From the NCBI GenBank assembly GCA_001936135.1, contig CP012809.1, forward strand, positions 124,001 through 188,000: a stretch of 64,000 nucleotides of DNA, read 5' to 3'. This DNA is from Saccharomycopsis fibuligera x Saccharomycopsis cf. fibuligera (Eukaryota > Ascomycota > Saccharomycetes > Ascoideales > Saccharomycopsidaceae). Below, piece by piece: positions 39,335 to 48,204 of the stretch. The notes beneath the pieces were generated by a model, which did not search any database, was not told the origin of the DNA, and saw nothing but the letters and a program-made list of their open reading frames with translations. A program made the translations under genes and the position numbers. Position 1 is the stretch's first letter. Every line of letters begins with the position of its first letter.

Positions 39335-41293
39335 TCATGGAACATATGGCGGTGGAACATCATTGAACCTTGAATTTTTCGTGAAAAAGTCAACAGAAGA
39401 CAGTCTACTTTCATCATTGAAATTGGAAAATTTCTTGTAATATGAGGATGGCTCATAATTAGCTTGCGTATCGTTTTCTTTTCTCAATTTTTCATTCAAG
39501 TTCAACTTAAGCAGTATTGGAGAACTTCTTCCATCTTTTACATCAGTTTTTTGTTCTTTCTTGATACTTTTTTCTTTAGCTTTTTGTTTCTTTTCCTGCT
39601 GCTGTTGTTTTTTCTTGTAGTTGTTTGTGATGATTGCAGAGTTGTTCAAACCTAATGATAAACTAAGCATCAACTTGTTTTTCAAAGGATTATCAAATTC
39701 GTGATTTCTTTCAGTCGATGGTGATGGCGATGATGGTGATGATAACTGGGTAATTAAGTTTGGTCTTCTATCAGCAGTACTGACTCTACTAATTGCTGGC
39801 TTGGTGGTGTTTTCAGAAGTAGTAGTAGTAGCAGCAGCAGCAGCAGCAGCTTTCTTTTCTTTGTTTTGTTCTTGATAAAGAGAGCGGAGATACTCAACAC
39901 TAGCAGAAGAAGAACTCAAAGCTCTTTTATTTCTCAATTGTTGGTTACTAGAAGTGTCAATGGATAAATTGGAAAGACTCAACTCATTATCGTCGCCTTC
40001 TTCATCAACAAGAGTAGAGCTATCACCAATAGATTCAGGATATTCCACTGCTGGAATAGAACGGGATGGAGATGACCTAGTAGTAGCAGTCTTGCTGCTG
40101 GTAGCTGTGATGGTACTGACGTTGGATTTAAATTGTTGTTCTTCATTGATTTTCTGGTCATCTTTTGCAGCAGCACTCTTTTTGCCTCCAAGCTTGATGA
40201 CTCTTCTTTTTGGCTTTTTGACCTTCTTGTTGTTAGTTTGATGCTTGTTGTTATAGCTCATTGATTGATATTTACTAACATCAATGACGCTTTTTTCAAT
40301 AGAATTATAATCTTTACCTGAATCGCTTTCAGCGGTAAACAATTCTATTGGTAGGCTGTTGGAATATTTGTTGTTAAATGGTAAAGTATTGAAATCTTTA
40401 GACAATTTACTCATTAAAAGGAATGTGTTTTGATTGTTGGTCAACAAGTTATCATTCAAGTATTTTTCAACCATTGAGCGTTGGATAAAATCTTTAATAA
40501 CCGGTGCAGACAATGATAATGATTGTCTAGAAGCACTTAATGTTGATAACCGTAGCAAGTTAGCTGGTGATAAATCTGGCCCGTCTGGATTGATATCCGA
40601 AAATAAAACCACTTTTTCCTTTTCAGCCTTGTTGCTATTGCTATTGCTATTGTTGTTGTTGTTACTGAGTAATTGTGAGTGTATATTGTTTGTCCATTTT
40701 TGAGACACTTTGTAAAGGACATTAGGTAAAATTTCTCTAAATAGGTCTCTAATTTGGTTTTCGATTTGTGTTTGCAAAAAGTTTCTAATTGTTGGAATAG
40801 CGTCAAAAGTTGAAGAGACATTGATGTTTTCCAAAGGATCATTTTTGAATACCAAGGTCAAACCTTTGGACTTGTTGAAGACGATAATGATTATACCAGA
40901 CAACATTATTTTGGACAATTTCAAATTGATAGGAATAGTAAAGTTCTGATTAACCAACGACAAGTCCGGCAAAATGAAATCAGAGTACTTCTGCACCAGA
41001 TTGTTGTAAAAGATATTCATTGGATTAGCTTGGATCTTTGTCGCTAGATTTATATATGAGTCACCAGTATACTTGATCTTGAAGATGCCTCTGAATTTGT
41101 CGCTATCCAAGTCACCGATTTCCAATATCTCCACAATGGGAGAGTTGTGACCAAAATTCAAGTCTTTGATCTCGATGTCAGAGGCCAAAATGCTTGGTCT
41201 CTTGCCCGAATTGAGAGCATCGTTCAAGAGCTTTTTGCTCCAGGAAATCAAGGATTCCTGCTCCAAGGAGTTCCAGTTGATGTTGACGGACAT
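39335..41293 (-). CDS. MDM34: Mdm34, ERMES complex subunit
   Basis: A 652-residue mitochondrial outer-membrane protein of the ER-mitochondria encounter structure, which moves phospholipids between the two organelles. Residues 1-205 form the SMP lipid-binding domain typical of Mdm34: NWNSLEQESLISWSKKLLND, ILASDIEIKDLNFGHNSPIV, EILEIGDLDSDKFRGIFKIK and IPINLKLSKIMLSGIIIIVF. The rest is a low-complexity Ser/Lys/Gln region ending DVPPPYVP, a PPxY motif known in this family for Rsp5 binding. It is longer than yeast Mdm34 (459) because of the disordered part. The frame is open to 41368, but homology begins at the ATG at 41293. Leucines in the conserved N-terminus use TTG, CTC and CTA. Confidence 0.95.
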   Translation of the reverse strand: MSVNINWNSLEQESLISWSKKLLNDALNSGKRPSILASDIEIKDLNFGHNSPIVEILEIGDLDSDKFRGIFKIKYTGDSYINLATKIQANPMNIFYNNLVQKYSDFILPDLSLVNQNFTIPINLKLSKIMLSGIIIIVFNKSKGLTLVFKNDPLENINVSSTFDAIPTIRNFLQTQIENQIRDLFREILPNVLYKVSQKWTNNIHSQLLSNNNNNSNSNSNKAEKEKVVLFSDINPDGPDLSPANLLRLSTLSASRQSLSLSAPVIKDFIQRSMVEKYLNDNLLTNNQNTFLLMSKLSKDFNTLPFNNKYSNSLPIELFTAESDSGKDYNSIEKSVIDVSKYQSMSYNNKHQTNNKKVKKPKRRVIKLGGKKSAAAKDDQKINEEQQFKSNVSTITATSSKTATTRSSPSRSIPAVEYPESIGDSSTLVDEEGDDNELSLSNLSIDTSSNQQLRNKRALSSSSASVEYLRSLYQEQNKEKKAAAAAAATTTTSENTTKPAISRVSTADRRPNLITQLSSPSSPSPSTERNHEFDNPLKNKLMLSLSLGLNNSAIITNNYKKKQQQQEKKQKAKEKSIKKEQKTDVKDGRSSPILLKLNLNEKLRKENDTQANYEPSSYYKKFSNFNDESRLSSVDFFTKNSRFNDVPPPYVP

Positions 41294-42725
41294 TCTGGAG
41301 GTAATGGATAAGGGTGTGGGGGGTATTGAATATGTACTGGAGGGAAGGGAGAAGGGAGAAGGAATCAAGCCATGAAGAAGGGAATGGCAAACACACAGTC
41401 AAGAGAAGCAAAATAAAAACAATCGAAGGCAAAGTTGATGGCAGCACTGCGTATAGAAAGAAAGAAAGAAAATAACGGCACAGAGGAGGAAAAACAAAAG
41501 AAAAAAAAAATAAAAATAAAAATAAAAAATAAAGTAAAAGTAAAAATTTTGTGTGATGCCCCGGAATTCCCTTGCCGGTCACATGGGCACTAGTATAACA
41601 GCGGCATCCGCTTAAGTACAGGCACACGACTCCCCAGATATCACCAGATTTGCGTATGTGTTCCTCTGGTATGCTCTTGGATCACATTGATTGATGTAGA
41701 GCAGCTACGCTCTACGCTCCAGTCCTTTTCTCTAGTCTACAGCTTTGTGGTGGGTGCTCCTCCTGTGCTGCCAATTACGCTGTGTCTTCATGTGAAGCAG
41801 TGGAGCGGTGACGTCCTTGCCGGCAATTATCCGAACCTCGGCACTACCAGACACCAGAGAGAGAGAGTGTGTGTGTGTGTGATTATCGTGTACAGAGGAG
41901 AAAAAAAAAAGGAGAATGGCAAAGCTTGTTTGTGGACCACCAACAGCTGTTATATTGGAGCCATTGCTCATCCTTGGGTATTGCTGGATCCCTCATATAT
42001 ATATCGTGGTGGACACCACACAGAGCGGATACGCAGAGTGGAGAAGGGGGTGGTGGCACCCCGGTATCTTTTGCAAAATGCGCTCCACAAAAACTAATTA
42101 TCTTGGCTGCTGTGGGAATATTCTGTCCTTGAGCCATTGCTTCTGTATATAGATGATGAGCTTATAAGTTGCCCTGGCCATGCAGCTATGACACTGCCAC
42201 TACTACTTTTACAGAAAAAGAAAAAAAAAATAAAGAGCATTGGATAGCAAAAGAAAAAGGGGAATATTAAAATTGTGAATCTAACCACCGATAGCTAAAA
42301 ATTCTAAAAACTTCAAATTGTCCATTCAGCAGAAATCATGCTGCTGCTGCTGCTGCTGCTGCTGCTAGGTATTGCCACTTCAGCAATAATAGTGATATTA
42401 GTGATTCAGCCATTATTCAAAGCAACTGGCTGTGAAAAACGTAGCCGAGATGGACAAGTTGCTGTAAACCCTAGCGAAATTAGTTCAAAGAAAATTTTCC
42501 ATCAAAATGGAAACAAAAGAAGCTGGCGAGTAGAATATAATATAGTACAATATAACAATCTTGAGATAGCGGTGTAGTTGGGCATTGAAGATAGCAAACA
42601 ATAGATGCTCGAACGTCTGCTTGAGATAAGCAAACGTGCATCATCAGCCCTGTTCCGTCATTGCATCATGCAACGCCTCATCAAGAGGCCCACGATTATA
42701 CCGAGCAACTGAAAGGCCTGAAGTC
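41294..42725. other. Intergenic region between MDM34 (5') and BOL2 (3'), 1.4 kb
   Basis: It contains A-rich DNA (41505-41550), a GA/GT dinucleotide stretch at 41858-41882, several overlapping frames without recognisable content (41687-42152) and a small frame starting with a CTG triplet run at 42338. No gene is confidently supported. Confidence 0.5.
42338..42577 (+). CDS. Small hypothetical frame beginning with (CTG)8
   Basis: A 79-codon frame: ATG, eight CTG codons (42341-42364), CTA, then a hydrophobic stretch GIATSAIIVILVIQPLF and a charged tail. With the standard code it would begin with a poly-Leu signal-like segment; with the CTG-clade code it would begin with poly-Ser before a membrane-like segment. 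No homology is recognised and it lies in an otherwise gene-free gap, so it may be chance. Confidence 0.15.
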   Translation: MLLLLLLLLLGIATSAIIVILVIQPLFKATGCEKRSRDGQVAVNPSEISSKKIFHQNGNKRSWRVEYNIVQYNNLEIAV

Positions 42726-42980
42726 TCACTGGGCATTTTCCCTGAGCCACTCCTCGACAGTGTAAGTCTTTTGAGTGAATGCATGGATCTCCGCAATGAT
42801 GTCCTTCAACCCAGTATTGACAATCCGGTGTCTTGCTAATTTGTTCTTTTTGATGAATAAATCAGATATAATAATCACTGAAAATGATTGACCACATCCA
42901 CCACTAATATCATGGACTACTGCATCTTGAGCTTGTAGTCTATTGATGATTATCTGTCTGAGTTCGTCGGCTGAAACCAT
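42726..42980 (-). CDS. BOL2: BolA-like iron regulator Bol2/Fra2
   Basis: 84 residues, a complete BolA domain. With monothiol glutaredoxins Bol2 forms a [2Fe-2S] bridged heterodimer that reports cytosolic iron-sulfur status to iron-regulating transcription factors. Visible are the ligand Cys29 in DISGGCGQSFSVIIISD and His66 in EIHAFTQKTYTVEEW; this Cys/His pair and the GCGQSF motif separate it from mitochondrial Bol1/Bol3. The open frame extends upstream to 43118, but the extra 46 residues are unlike the family. The ATG at 42980 gives a typical BolA length. An ACGCGT and a TTTCGCGC motif lie about 370 bp upstream. Confidence 0.92.
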   Translation of the reverse strand: MVSADELRQIIINRLQAQDAVVHDISGGCGQSFSVIIISDLFIKKNKLARHRIVNTGLKDIIAEIHAFTQKTYTVEEWLRENAQ

Positions 42981-43783
42981 TATTGCTACTATGTGCTGAT
43001 TACTAAATGCTAGATGCTGGTTTGAAGAACGAGAAAAAGAAAAGAAAAGACCACGACGATTCGCCAAACGAGTAGGTGAGTGTAGATGACAGCTGAACCA
43101 ATGAATGAAAGTGAGCAACTCAATAAAACAAGTTCAGACGTTTAGCAAAGAGGATATTATACACTGACAACACAAAAGTCAAAGTAAACAAAGCAAAAAT
43201 GAGTAATTGGACAGATCTGTCGAGTTTTCTGAGGTGTAAAGTGAGGCAGGCTCTTGCTAGCAGTATTGTTGTGTCGCACTGATTTTTTCGATAATCGATT
43301 TCAATAATTAGCGAGCGAGAGTCGTTCTGGCTGGCACACACTAGCACGCGTGCTTTCGCGCGGTGAGAAATTCCTTAGTAATACAAAAAAAATGAAAAAA
43401 AAAAAAAAATAAAAATAAAAAATAATTTTTTTTTCTTAATTTTCTGATTGTCGCGTGTGTGTCAGGTGACTTTTGGTATTGCCCGGCGCAATGTGTTTGA
43501 AAAGAGGACGGGTTACACTATACTTTGCTAAAGAATGCACATTCATGCATTATATATACCTTGCGTATGGAGCCTAAACTGCAAACTGGGGCCCCCACCC
43601 CCCACCAACATGCAGATAGAGAGAGAGACACCCACGTAGAATAGGGCATCATCAGCCCAGCCAGGAGCACGTATTGGTTTGCTTAACTTGACTACTTTAC
43701 AGACTTGTTCACAATAAAAACCAATTTTTTTTATTTATTTTTTATTTTTTATCTAACATAACGTAAAAAATCATTCAAAATAC
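42981..43783. other. BOL2 promoter region / 2OG oxygenase 3' flank
   Basis: 803 bp. It holds a GC-rich patch with ACGCGT (43346-43351) and TTTCGCGC (43354-43361), A/T tracts (43385-43436), and a C-rich stretch near 43590-43606. No gene is seen. Confidence 0.5.
43346..43361. promoter_or_regulatory. MCB plus E2F-like element
   Basis: ACGCGT and TTTCGCGC lie two bases apart. The first is the MBF box; the second resembles G1/S-type CGCG elements. It is 366 bp upstream of BOL2. The functional link is uncertain. Confidence 0.35.
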
Positions 43784-44824
43784 CTAGCTTGCCTCCTCAT
43801 CGGCATTCTTCTGCTCCTTTTGTAATCTGTCAAAATTTCTCTTCATTGCATTTTCGATAAACTGTTTCCCCGTCAAGGCAGGATATTTTTTCAGCGGACC
43901 CTGAATCACTACATCCTTGTTAGCCTGGTTGAACCACCCAATACTGTAGCGATCTTCCAGTTTGCCGTTCTGTGGTACCTCCGGCATCCGGACTCTATGG
44001 AAGTTTGATTTCAACCGGTCGTCGCTCCAAGACATCAACATGTCTCCAATATTCACCACGATATCACCAGCTTTTGTCAGCGGCACCGTGGTCCAGTTAT
44101 CCCCGTGCCCGAAACTCGTATGTGTTTCACGGCCGGGGCAATACTCGAATCCGGTGTCACCTTCTTTGGTGAATAGCAACGTGAGACAATCAAAGTCAGT
44201 ATGTGGGCCCGCTCTCCATTTTGGCGGCTTGCCGTTAGCATTGGAATGGCCGCCCTCTATACTACTGGTGTCATTGCTGCCAAAGTAGTGCAACAATCTC
44301 AACGTTGACTGAGCAGTTTCCTTAGCGGTGATATCGTGTGCCTTGGTGAAGAAATCCGCTGGATACCCCAACTTCTCCGCAAAAAGCAGCAACACGAGCA
44401 TACTCAATTCCTGGCACATTTCCACAAACCGCTGTGTCTTTTCCCTCCAGGTTTCGCCAACATCCTCGGCGTGGGGCCAGTTCTCGTCCTTGCGGTGCCA
44501 CTGCAACTGGAGCGACTCTTTCCGATCAGGCACCCCATTCATTGACGGTCTCACTTGTGCCATGCACTCGTAGCCGGTATTCAATAGCTTGATGTGCGGA
44601 GTCTTCAACTTTTGCGCTTTTTCCAACTGGAAGAACTGCTCAGATAGGGAGAACATCTCGCCAATGTCGGCTGGCGATGGGGAGGCCTGGTCGCAGAGAA
44701 CAAAGAAGCCCTCTGTTGTAGCCGCGTGGAAGAGCTGCTCTTTGATTTCGTTGGTGCGTTCGTGAAAGTTGGCCAAGCTGATTCGGGTTATCGTACGGCT
44801 GTGGTTCTGTTCAGTCGTGGTCAT
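43784..44824 (-). CDS. 2-oxoglutarate/Fe(II)-dependent oxygenase, isopenicillin-N-synthase-like
   Basis: 346 residues. It has the N-terminal DIOX_N-like part (ISLANFHERTNEIKEQLFHA, TEGFFVLCDQ) and the double-stranded beta-helix core with the metal triad His208-x-Asp210 (RAGPHTDFDCLTLLF) and His276 (KSNFHRVRMPEV), plus Arg292-x-Ser294 (DRYSIGWF) for 2-oxoglutarate. The catalytic set is complete, so it should be an active oxygenase; the substrate is unknown. Proteins of this class hydroxylate or desaturate small molecules in many fungi. Its third codon positions are more GC-rich than nearby MDM34. It is divergent from an MFS transporter 1.23 kb away. A 36-base A run (gene strand) lies 45 bases upstream of the start. 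Confidence 0.88.
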   Translation of the reverse strand: MTTTEQNHSRTITRISLANFHERTNEIKEQLFHAATTEGFFVLCDQASPSPADIGEMFSLSEQFFQLEKAQKLKTPHIKLLNTGYECMAQVRPSMNGVPDRKESLQLQWHRKDENWPHAEDVGETWREKTQRFVEMCQELSMLVLLLFAEKLGYPADFFTKAHDITAKETAQSTLRLLHYFGSNDTSSIEGGHSNANGKPPKWRAGPHTDFDCLTLLFTKEGDTGFEYCPGRETHTSFGHGDNWTTVPLTKAGDIVVNIGDMLMSWSDDRLKSNFHRVRMPEVPQNGKLEDRYSIGWFNQANKDVVIQGPLKKYPALTGKQFIENAMKRNFDRLQKEQKNADEEAS

Positions 44825-44866
44825 GTTGGATTGTCACAGATGTATCTCTCTCTCTCGGCTATACTG

Positions 44867-44868
<2 letters not shown>

Positions 44869-44904
<36 letters not shown>
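44869..44904. repeat. T36 homopolymer (A36 on the oxygenase strand)
   Basis: Thirty-six consecutive T residues, beginning 45 bases upstream of the oxygenase start codon. The exact length may be affected by sequencing. Confidence 0.9.
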
Positions 44905-44905
<1 letters not shown>

Positions 44906-46011
44906 GACACCACCACCCTATATATATAGCATGCAAAACAATAAGGAACTCCGAGTGACGCGAGTGAAAAGTGTCCATATTGCTTATCTATAATGCCGGG
45001 GAAGAATAAAACGGTGCTGCCGAGTGCGCCAAATTGCCATTTTCCCAATCGGGACAGCCCATCGCGGAGCTAGAATACGATCTTATCGAGAGAGAGCCCG
45101 CTGCTCCAACCTCACCACAAAAGAAACTCAGCAAACTTTATCATCACCACAGTCACAGTCAAACGCTGTGCAAAAGTATCCTTTCTTGCCTTCTCCACAG
45201 AATGCTTGTCCAAAAGCGGAAAATCCCCGAAAGCGTATACACACAGAAATCACCAATTCGCCAAACACTTGGCAGGGCAGATCCTCGCTTAGCAAAAGGT
45301 TGGTTGGTTGGTTGGCTGGTTGCATTAAACTCTTCTTTTACTCCCAACGAGGGCAAGCTTGGCGAGGCAATTTCTAGTTCTTGTTGAACTGTGTATTTTG
45401 CTTGTGACCGACTGTGGGCACTTCATTCTTGCCTTTGCATTGGCTGCTGTTGGTTGCAAGTAGGCTTATACAATCAAACGGCTGACGGCGTTATTATGTC
45501 CGTGCTGCCAGGACGGTGATACTTGGTGCTGGTGCTGTTCACTGCCAAGAAAGCAGTTGTTGACGGACCAACAACCACCCCACCACCACCGTGCCAGAGG
45601 ATCCCCAAATAGATGAGCCTAGTGATTAGCCTACTACTCGTCCGATACAACATCTTCTTTTCTCACGGTTCCCACAAGGTAATTGCTCTGTGTTGCAACA
45701 GAATCTTGAATTGCGGTTCCCAGTGGACGGAGTTAAGCTGTAGGCTGTTCCACCAGAACTGCAGCAAGAAAACAACACGGAGATTAGCAGACCCCCCAAT
45801 TCAACTACTCATCATTTTCTACATCTACAATCCCTTTGCAATTATAAATATTTAAATAGATAAAGTGTTCCTGTTTCTCCTCCTTTCTACCACCAGCGTT
45901 GCTTGAATTGAATTGAATTTTTTTTTTCCCACCCTATAGCCGCCGTACGTCAAAACACTACTTTTTGTAGTTTTTTTTATTTTTTTTTTTCCTCTGTTGC
46001 TCGTCGCAATA

Positions 46012-46012
<1 letters not shown>

Positions 46013-46048
<36 letters not shown>
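46013..46048. repeat. A36 homopolymer next to the MFS start codon
   Basis: Thirty-six consecutive A residues that end only 7 bases before the ATG, so they probably lie in the mRNA leader. Confidence 0.9.
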
Positions 46049-46050
<2 letters not shown>

Positions 46051-46055
46051 CCAAC

Positions 46056-47801
46056 ATGTCGACGACTACAGATCATCCAAACTACAACCACAATTACCAG
46101 CCAAAGAAAACCTCTGCAGAACAGGACCCAATAACATTATCGGGAGACTCGTCCTCCAGAAACCTTCGCGAATCATATCTTCAGGAACACATCGACCCAG
46201 AAAAAGCCACCACCAATACCAATGACAATGGCGATAACGATACCATTGACAATTCGCGTCCCAAAGTTTTCAAAAACTTGGCTCACGAAATCACCTGTAT
46301 ATTGATCTTCACTTTTGCCGTCGCTTGCACCTCAATCAGTACAGGGGCTTTCCAAATCTCTCTTGACCAACTCTCCAGCGATTTCAACGTTAGCGGTGGT
46401 CGTTTGACTTGGTCAGTTGGCTCCATTTCCCTTGCTAATGGTTCATTTCTTTTGCTTTCCGGCAGTATCAGTGATGTTGTCGGCCGCAAAAACTGCATCA
46501 TATTTGGGTTTGTTGCCTTTGCCATAAGCGCATTGATTGGTGGCTTTATGAAATCCTTTATTGGTGTTTGCATCTTTCGGGCCATCATGGGGCTATCCTT
46601 GGCCTTTGCCGTGCCGGCAAGCGGTGGGCTTTTGTCTTCCTTTTACCCAGTATCATTGAGAAAAAATAGGGCAATGGCATGTTTCAGCGCCGGTGCCCCA
46701 TTGGGAATGGTGGCTGGATTAATCATTGGGGGCGTTTGTGCCGAAGTGTTGAATTGGAGATGCATCCACTACTTTCTCGCAATAGTCTATGGCATCATTG
46801 CCATCCTAGCGGTGATTTTGGTGCCCGCTGATGTTAAAGTCAACAAGCAATTTTTCCAAAGAGAATTGCTTTACAGACTTGCCAAAGTCGACTACGGCGG
46901 CGGGTTCTTGATTGCTACGTCGCTAACGTTGATTGTCTTTGCCTTGAACCAATCGGGAGTGCCAAAAGATGGCTGGAAAACCGACTATATCATTGCTACT
47001 CTAGTAGTGGGAATTGTCTTACTTATTGCGTTCATTGTCTACGAAAATTACATCCCCAAGAGACCTTTAATGCCAATGTTTATCTGGCGCAGCACCAATT
47101 TCTCCCTAGCGATGGCCACCATGTCCTGTTGCTGGATGTCGTTCCTTGGGGTGCTCACCTACTTCAGTATTCTCTACTTTGAGCAAGTCTTGAACTACTC
47201 GCCATTACACACAACCGCCTGTATTCTCCCCATGGGGATCTTTGGCATGATGGTCAATGCAATCGCGGCAATGATCCTCCATATTGTTCCCGGTCGCATC
47301 ATTATGACCTTTGCCTGTGGTTCATTCTTAGCCGCGGCTTTACTTTGGGCCACCATGTCACAGCACCAAAACTATTGGCGTGCTGCATTCGAGGCCCTCT
47401 GCTTCGCCGTCCTAGGGGCAGACTTGTCCTTCAACGTGGTGAATATGGTAACCGTGAACTCAGTCAACGACGAGCTCCAGGGCACTGCGCAAGGGGTTTT
47501 CCAAACCATTACTCAACTCAGTGCTGCCGTGGGGCTCGCGTTGTCCAACACCATCGTCCAGCAAAAGTATCCACCATTTGGCGGAGAAGTGGACTTGAGC
47601 AACAAGCAAGAGGTGAAGCAGTTGTTCCATAGCTTCAAGTATGCGTACTATTTCGCCATTGGTTGTTCCTCGGCGGCGATTGTGTTGTCGGCATTCATCA
47701 AAGTTGGCACCGCGGGAAGCAGAGAAGCTGCTAAAGAAAAGGCAAATTACGATTTGAAAAATAAAGAGAATTATGAAAAAGGGCGTGTTGAGGGGAATTG
47801 A
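46056..47801 (+). CDS. MFS transporter, DHA2 family (ATR1/AMF1-like)
   Basis: 581 residues with a hydrophilic N-terminus (1-75) and about 14 membrane segments, the plan of drug:H+ antiporter family 2. The motif-A-like loop SGSISDVVGRKNCIIFGF follows membrane segment 2, and FSAGAPLGMVAGLIIGG resembles the antiporter motif C. Overall it looks like yeast Atr1/Amf1 (FKNLAHEITCILIFTFAVAC at the first helix). Atr1-type proteins export boron, aminotriazole and other toxic compounds; the substrate here is not known. A location in the plasma membrane is likely. The start is the first ATG, immediately after the A36 tract. Convergent with PAC11. Confidence 0.9.
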   Translation: MSTTTDHPNYNHNYQPKKTSAEQDPITLSGDSSSRNLRESYLQEHIDPEKATTNTNDNGDNDTIDNSRPKVFKNLAHEITCILIFTFAVACTSISTGAFQISLDQLSSDFNVSGGRLTWSVGSISLANGSFLLLSGSISDVVGRKNCIIFGFVAFAISALIGGFMKSFIGVCIFRAIMGLSLAFAVPASGGLLSSFYPVSLRKNRAMACFSAGAPLGMVAGLIIGGVCAEVLNWRCIHYFLAIVYGIIAILAVILVPADVKVNKQFFQRELLYRLAKVDYGGGFLIATSLTLIVFALNQSGVPKDGWKTDYIIATLVVGIVLLIAFIVYENYIPKRPLMPMFIWRSTNFSLAMATMSCCWMSFLGVLTYFSILYFEQVLNYSPLHTTACILPMGIFGMMVNAIAAMILHIVPGRIIMTFACGSFLAAALLWATMSQHQNYWRAAFEALCFAVLGADLSFNVVNMVTVNSVNDELQGTAQGVFQTITQLSAAVGLALSNTIVQQKYPPFGGEVDLSNKQEVKQLFHSFKYAYYFAIGCSSAAIVLSAFIKVGTAGSREAAKEKANYDLKNKENYEKGRVEGN

Positions 47802-47821
47802 CATAATATCCATATCCATAT

Positions 47822-47861
<40 letters not shown>

Positions 47862-48204
47862 ACACTTCCTTCTGTGTTTTTGCTAAAAATCATTGCTTGC
47901 TCTGCTTTTATTTGAAATAAATTGTTACGTTATAGAATTGTTTTCTGATACTTTGATTTTTAATGAGCTCAATTTTGCGCATATATTGCAATGTCAATCA
48001 TGCTTTGCTTTCTAAAATTAATATTAATATTCTGGCGTTGTTCCTCTTTTGCCGCTTTACTCGGCCTTCCACCCTTTACCTACAGTAGATGATCTCAGAC
48101 ACGCTCAATAGGCGCCCAAACGAACGCGCGGCGTGATGATAGTAGCAGCACCATCAAAGGTCGCAGAGTATACATTCGAGCTCCAAGTGCACTCTGCATA
48201 GCGT
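47802..48204. other. Convergent intergenic region between the MFS gene and PAC11
   Basis: 403 bp. It begins with CCATAT repeats and an (AT)15 tract at 47824-47853. No gene is seen. Confidence 0.6.
47824..47853. repeat. (AT)15 microsatellite
   Basis: Thirty bases of alternating A and T shortly after the MFS stop codon, next to degenerate CCATAT and GTAT units. Confidence 0.9.

Larger units (their letters stand above)
44825..46055. promoter_or_regulatory. Divergent region between oxygenase and MFS transporter
   Basis: 1.23 kb. It holds T36 at 44869-44904 and A36 at 46013-46048, each close to the start of the gene it precedes. Overlapping 117-codon frames near 45024-45387 have no recognisable content. 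Confidence 0.5.

Noticed and set aside
45024-45387. Two overlapping 117-codon frames between the oxygenase and transporter genes
   Set aside because: They overlap in different frames on the same strand, have no motifs, and sit in a promoter region.
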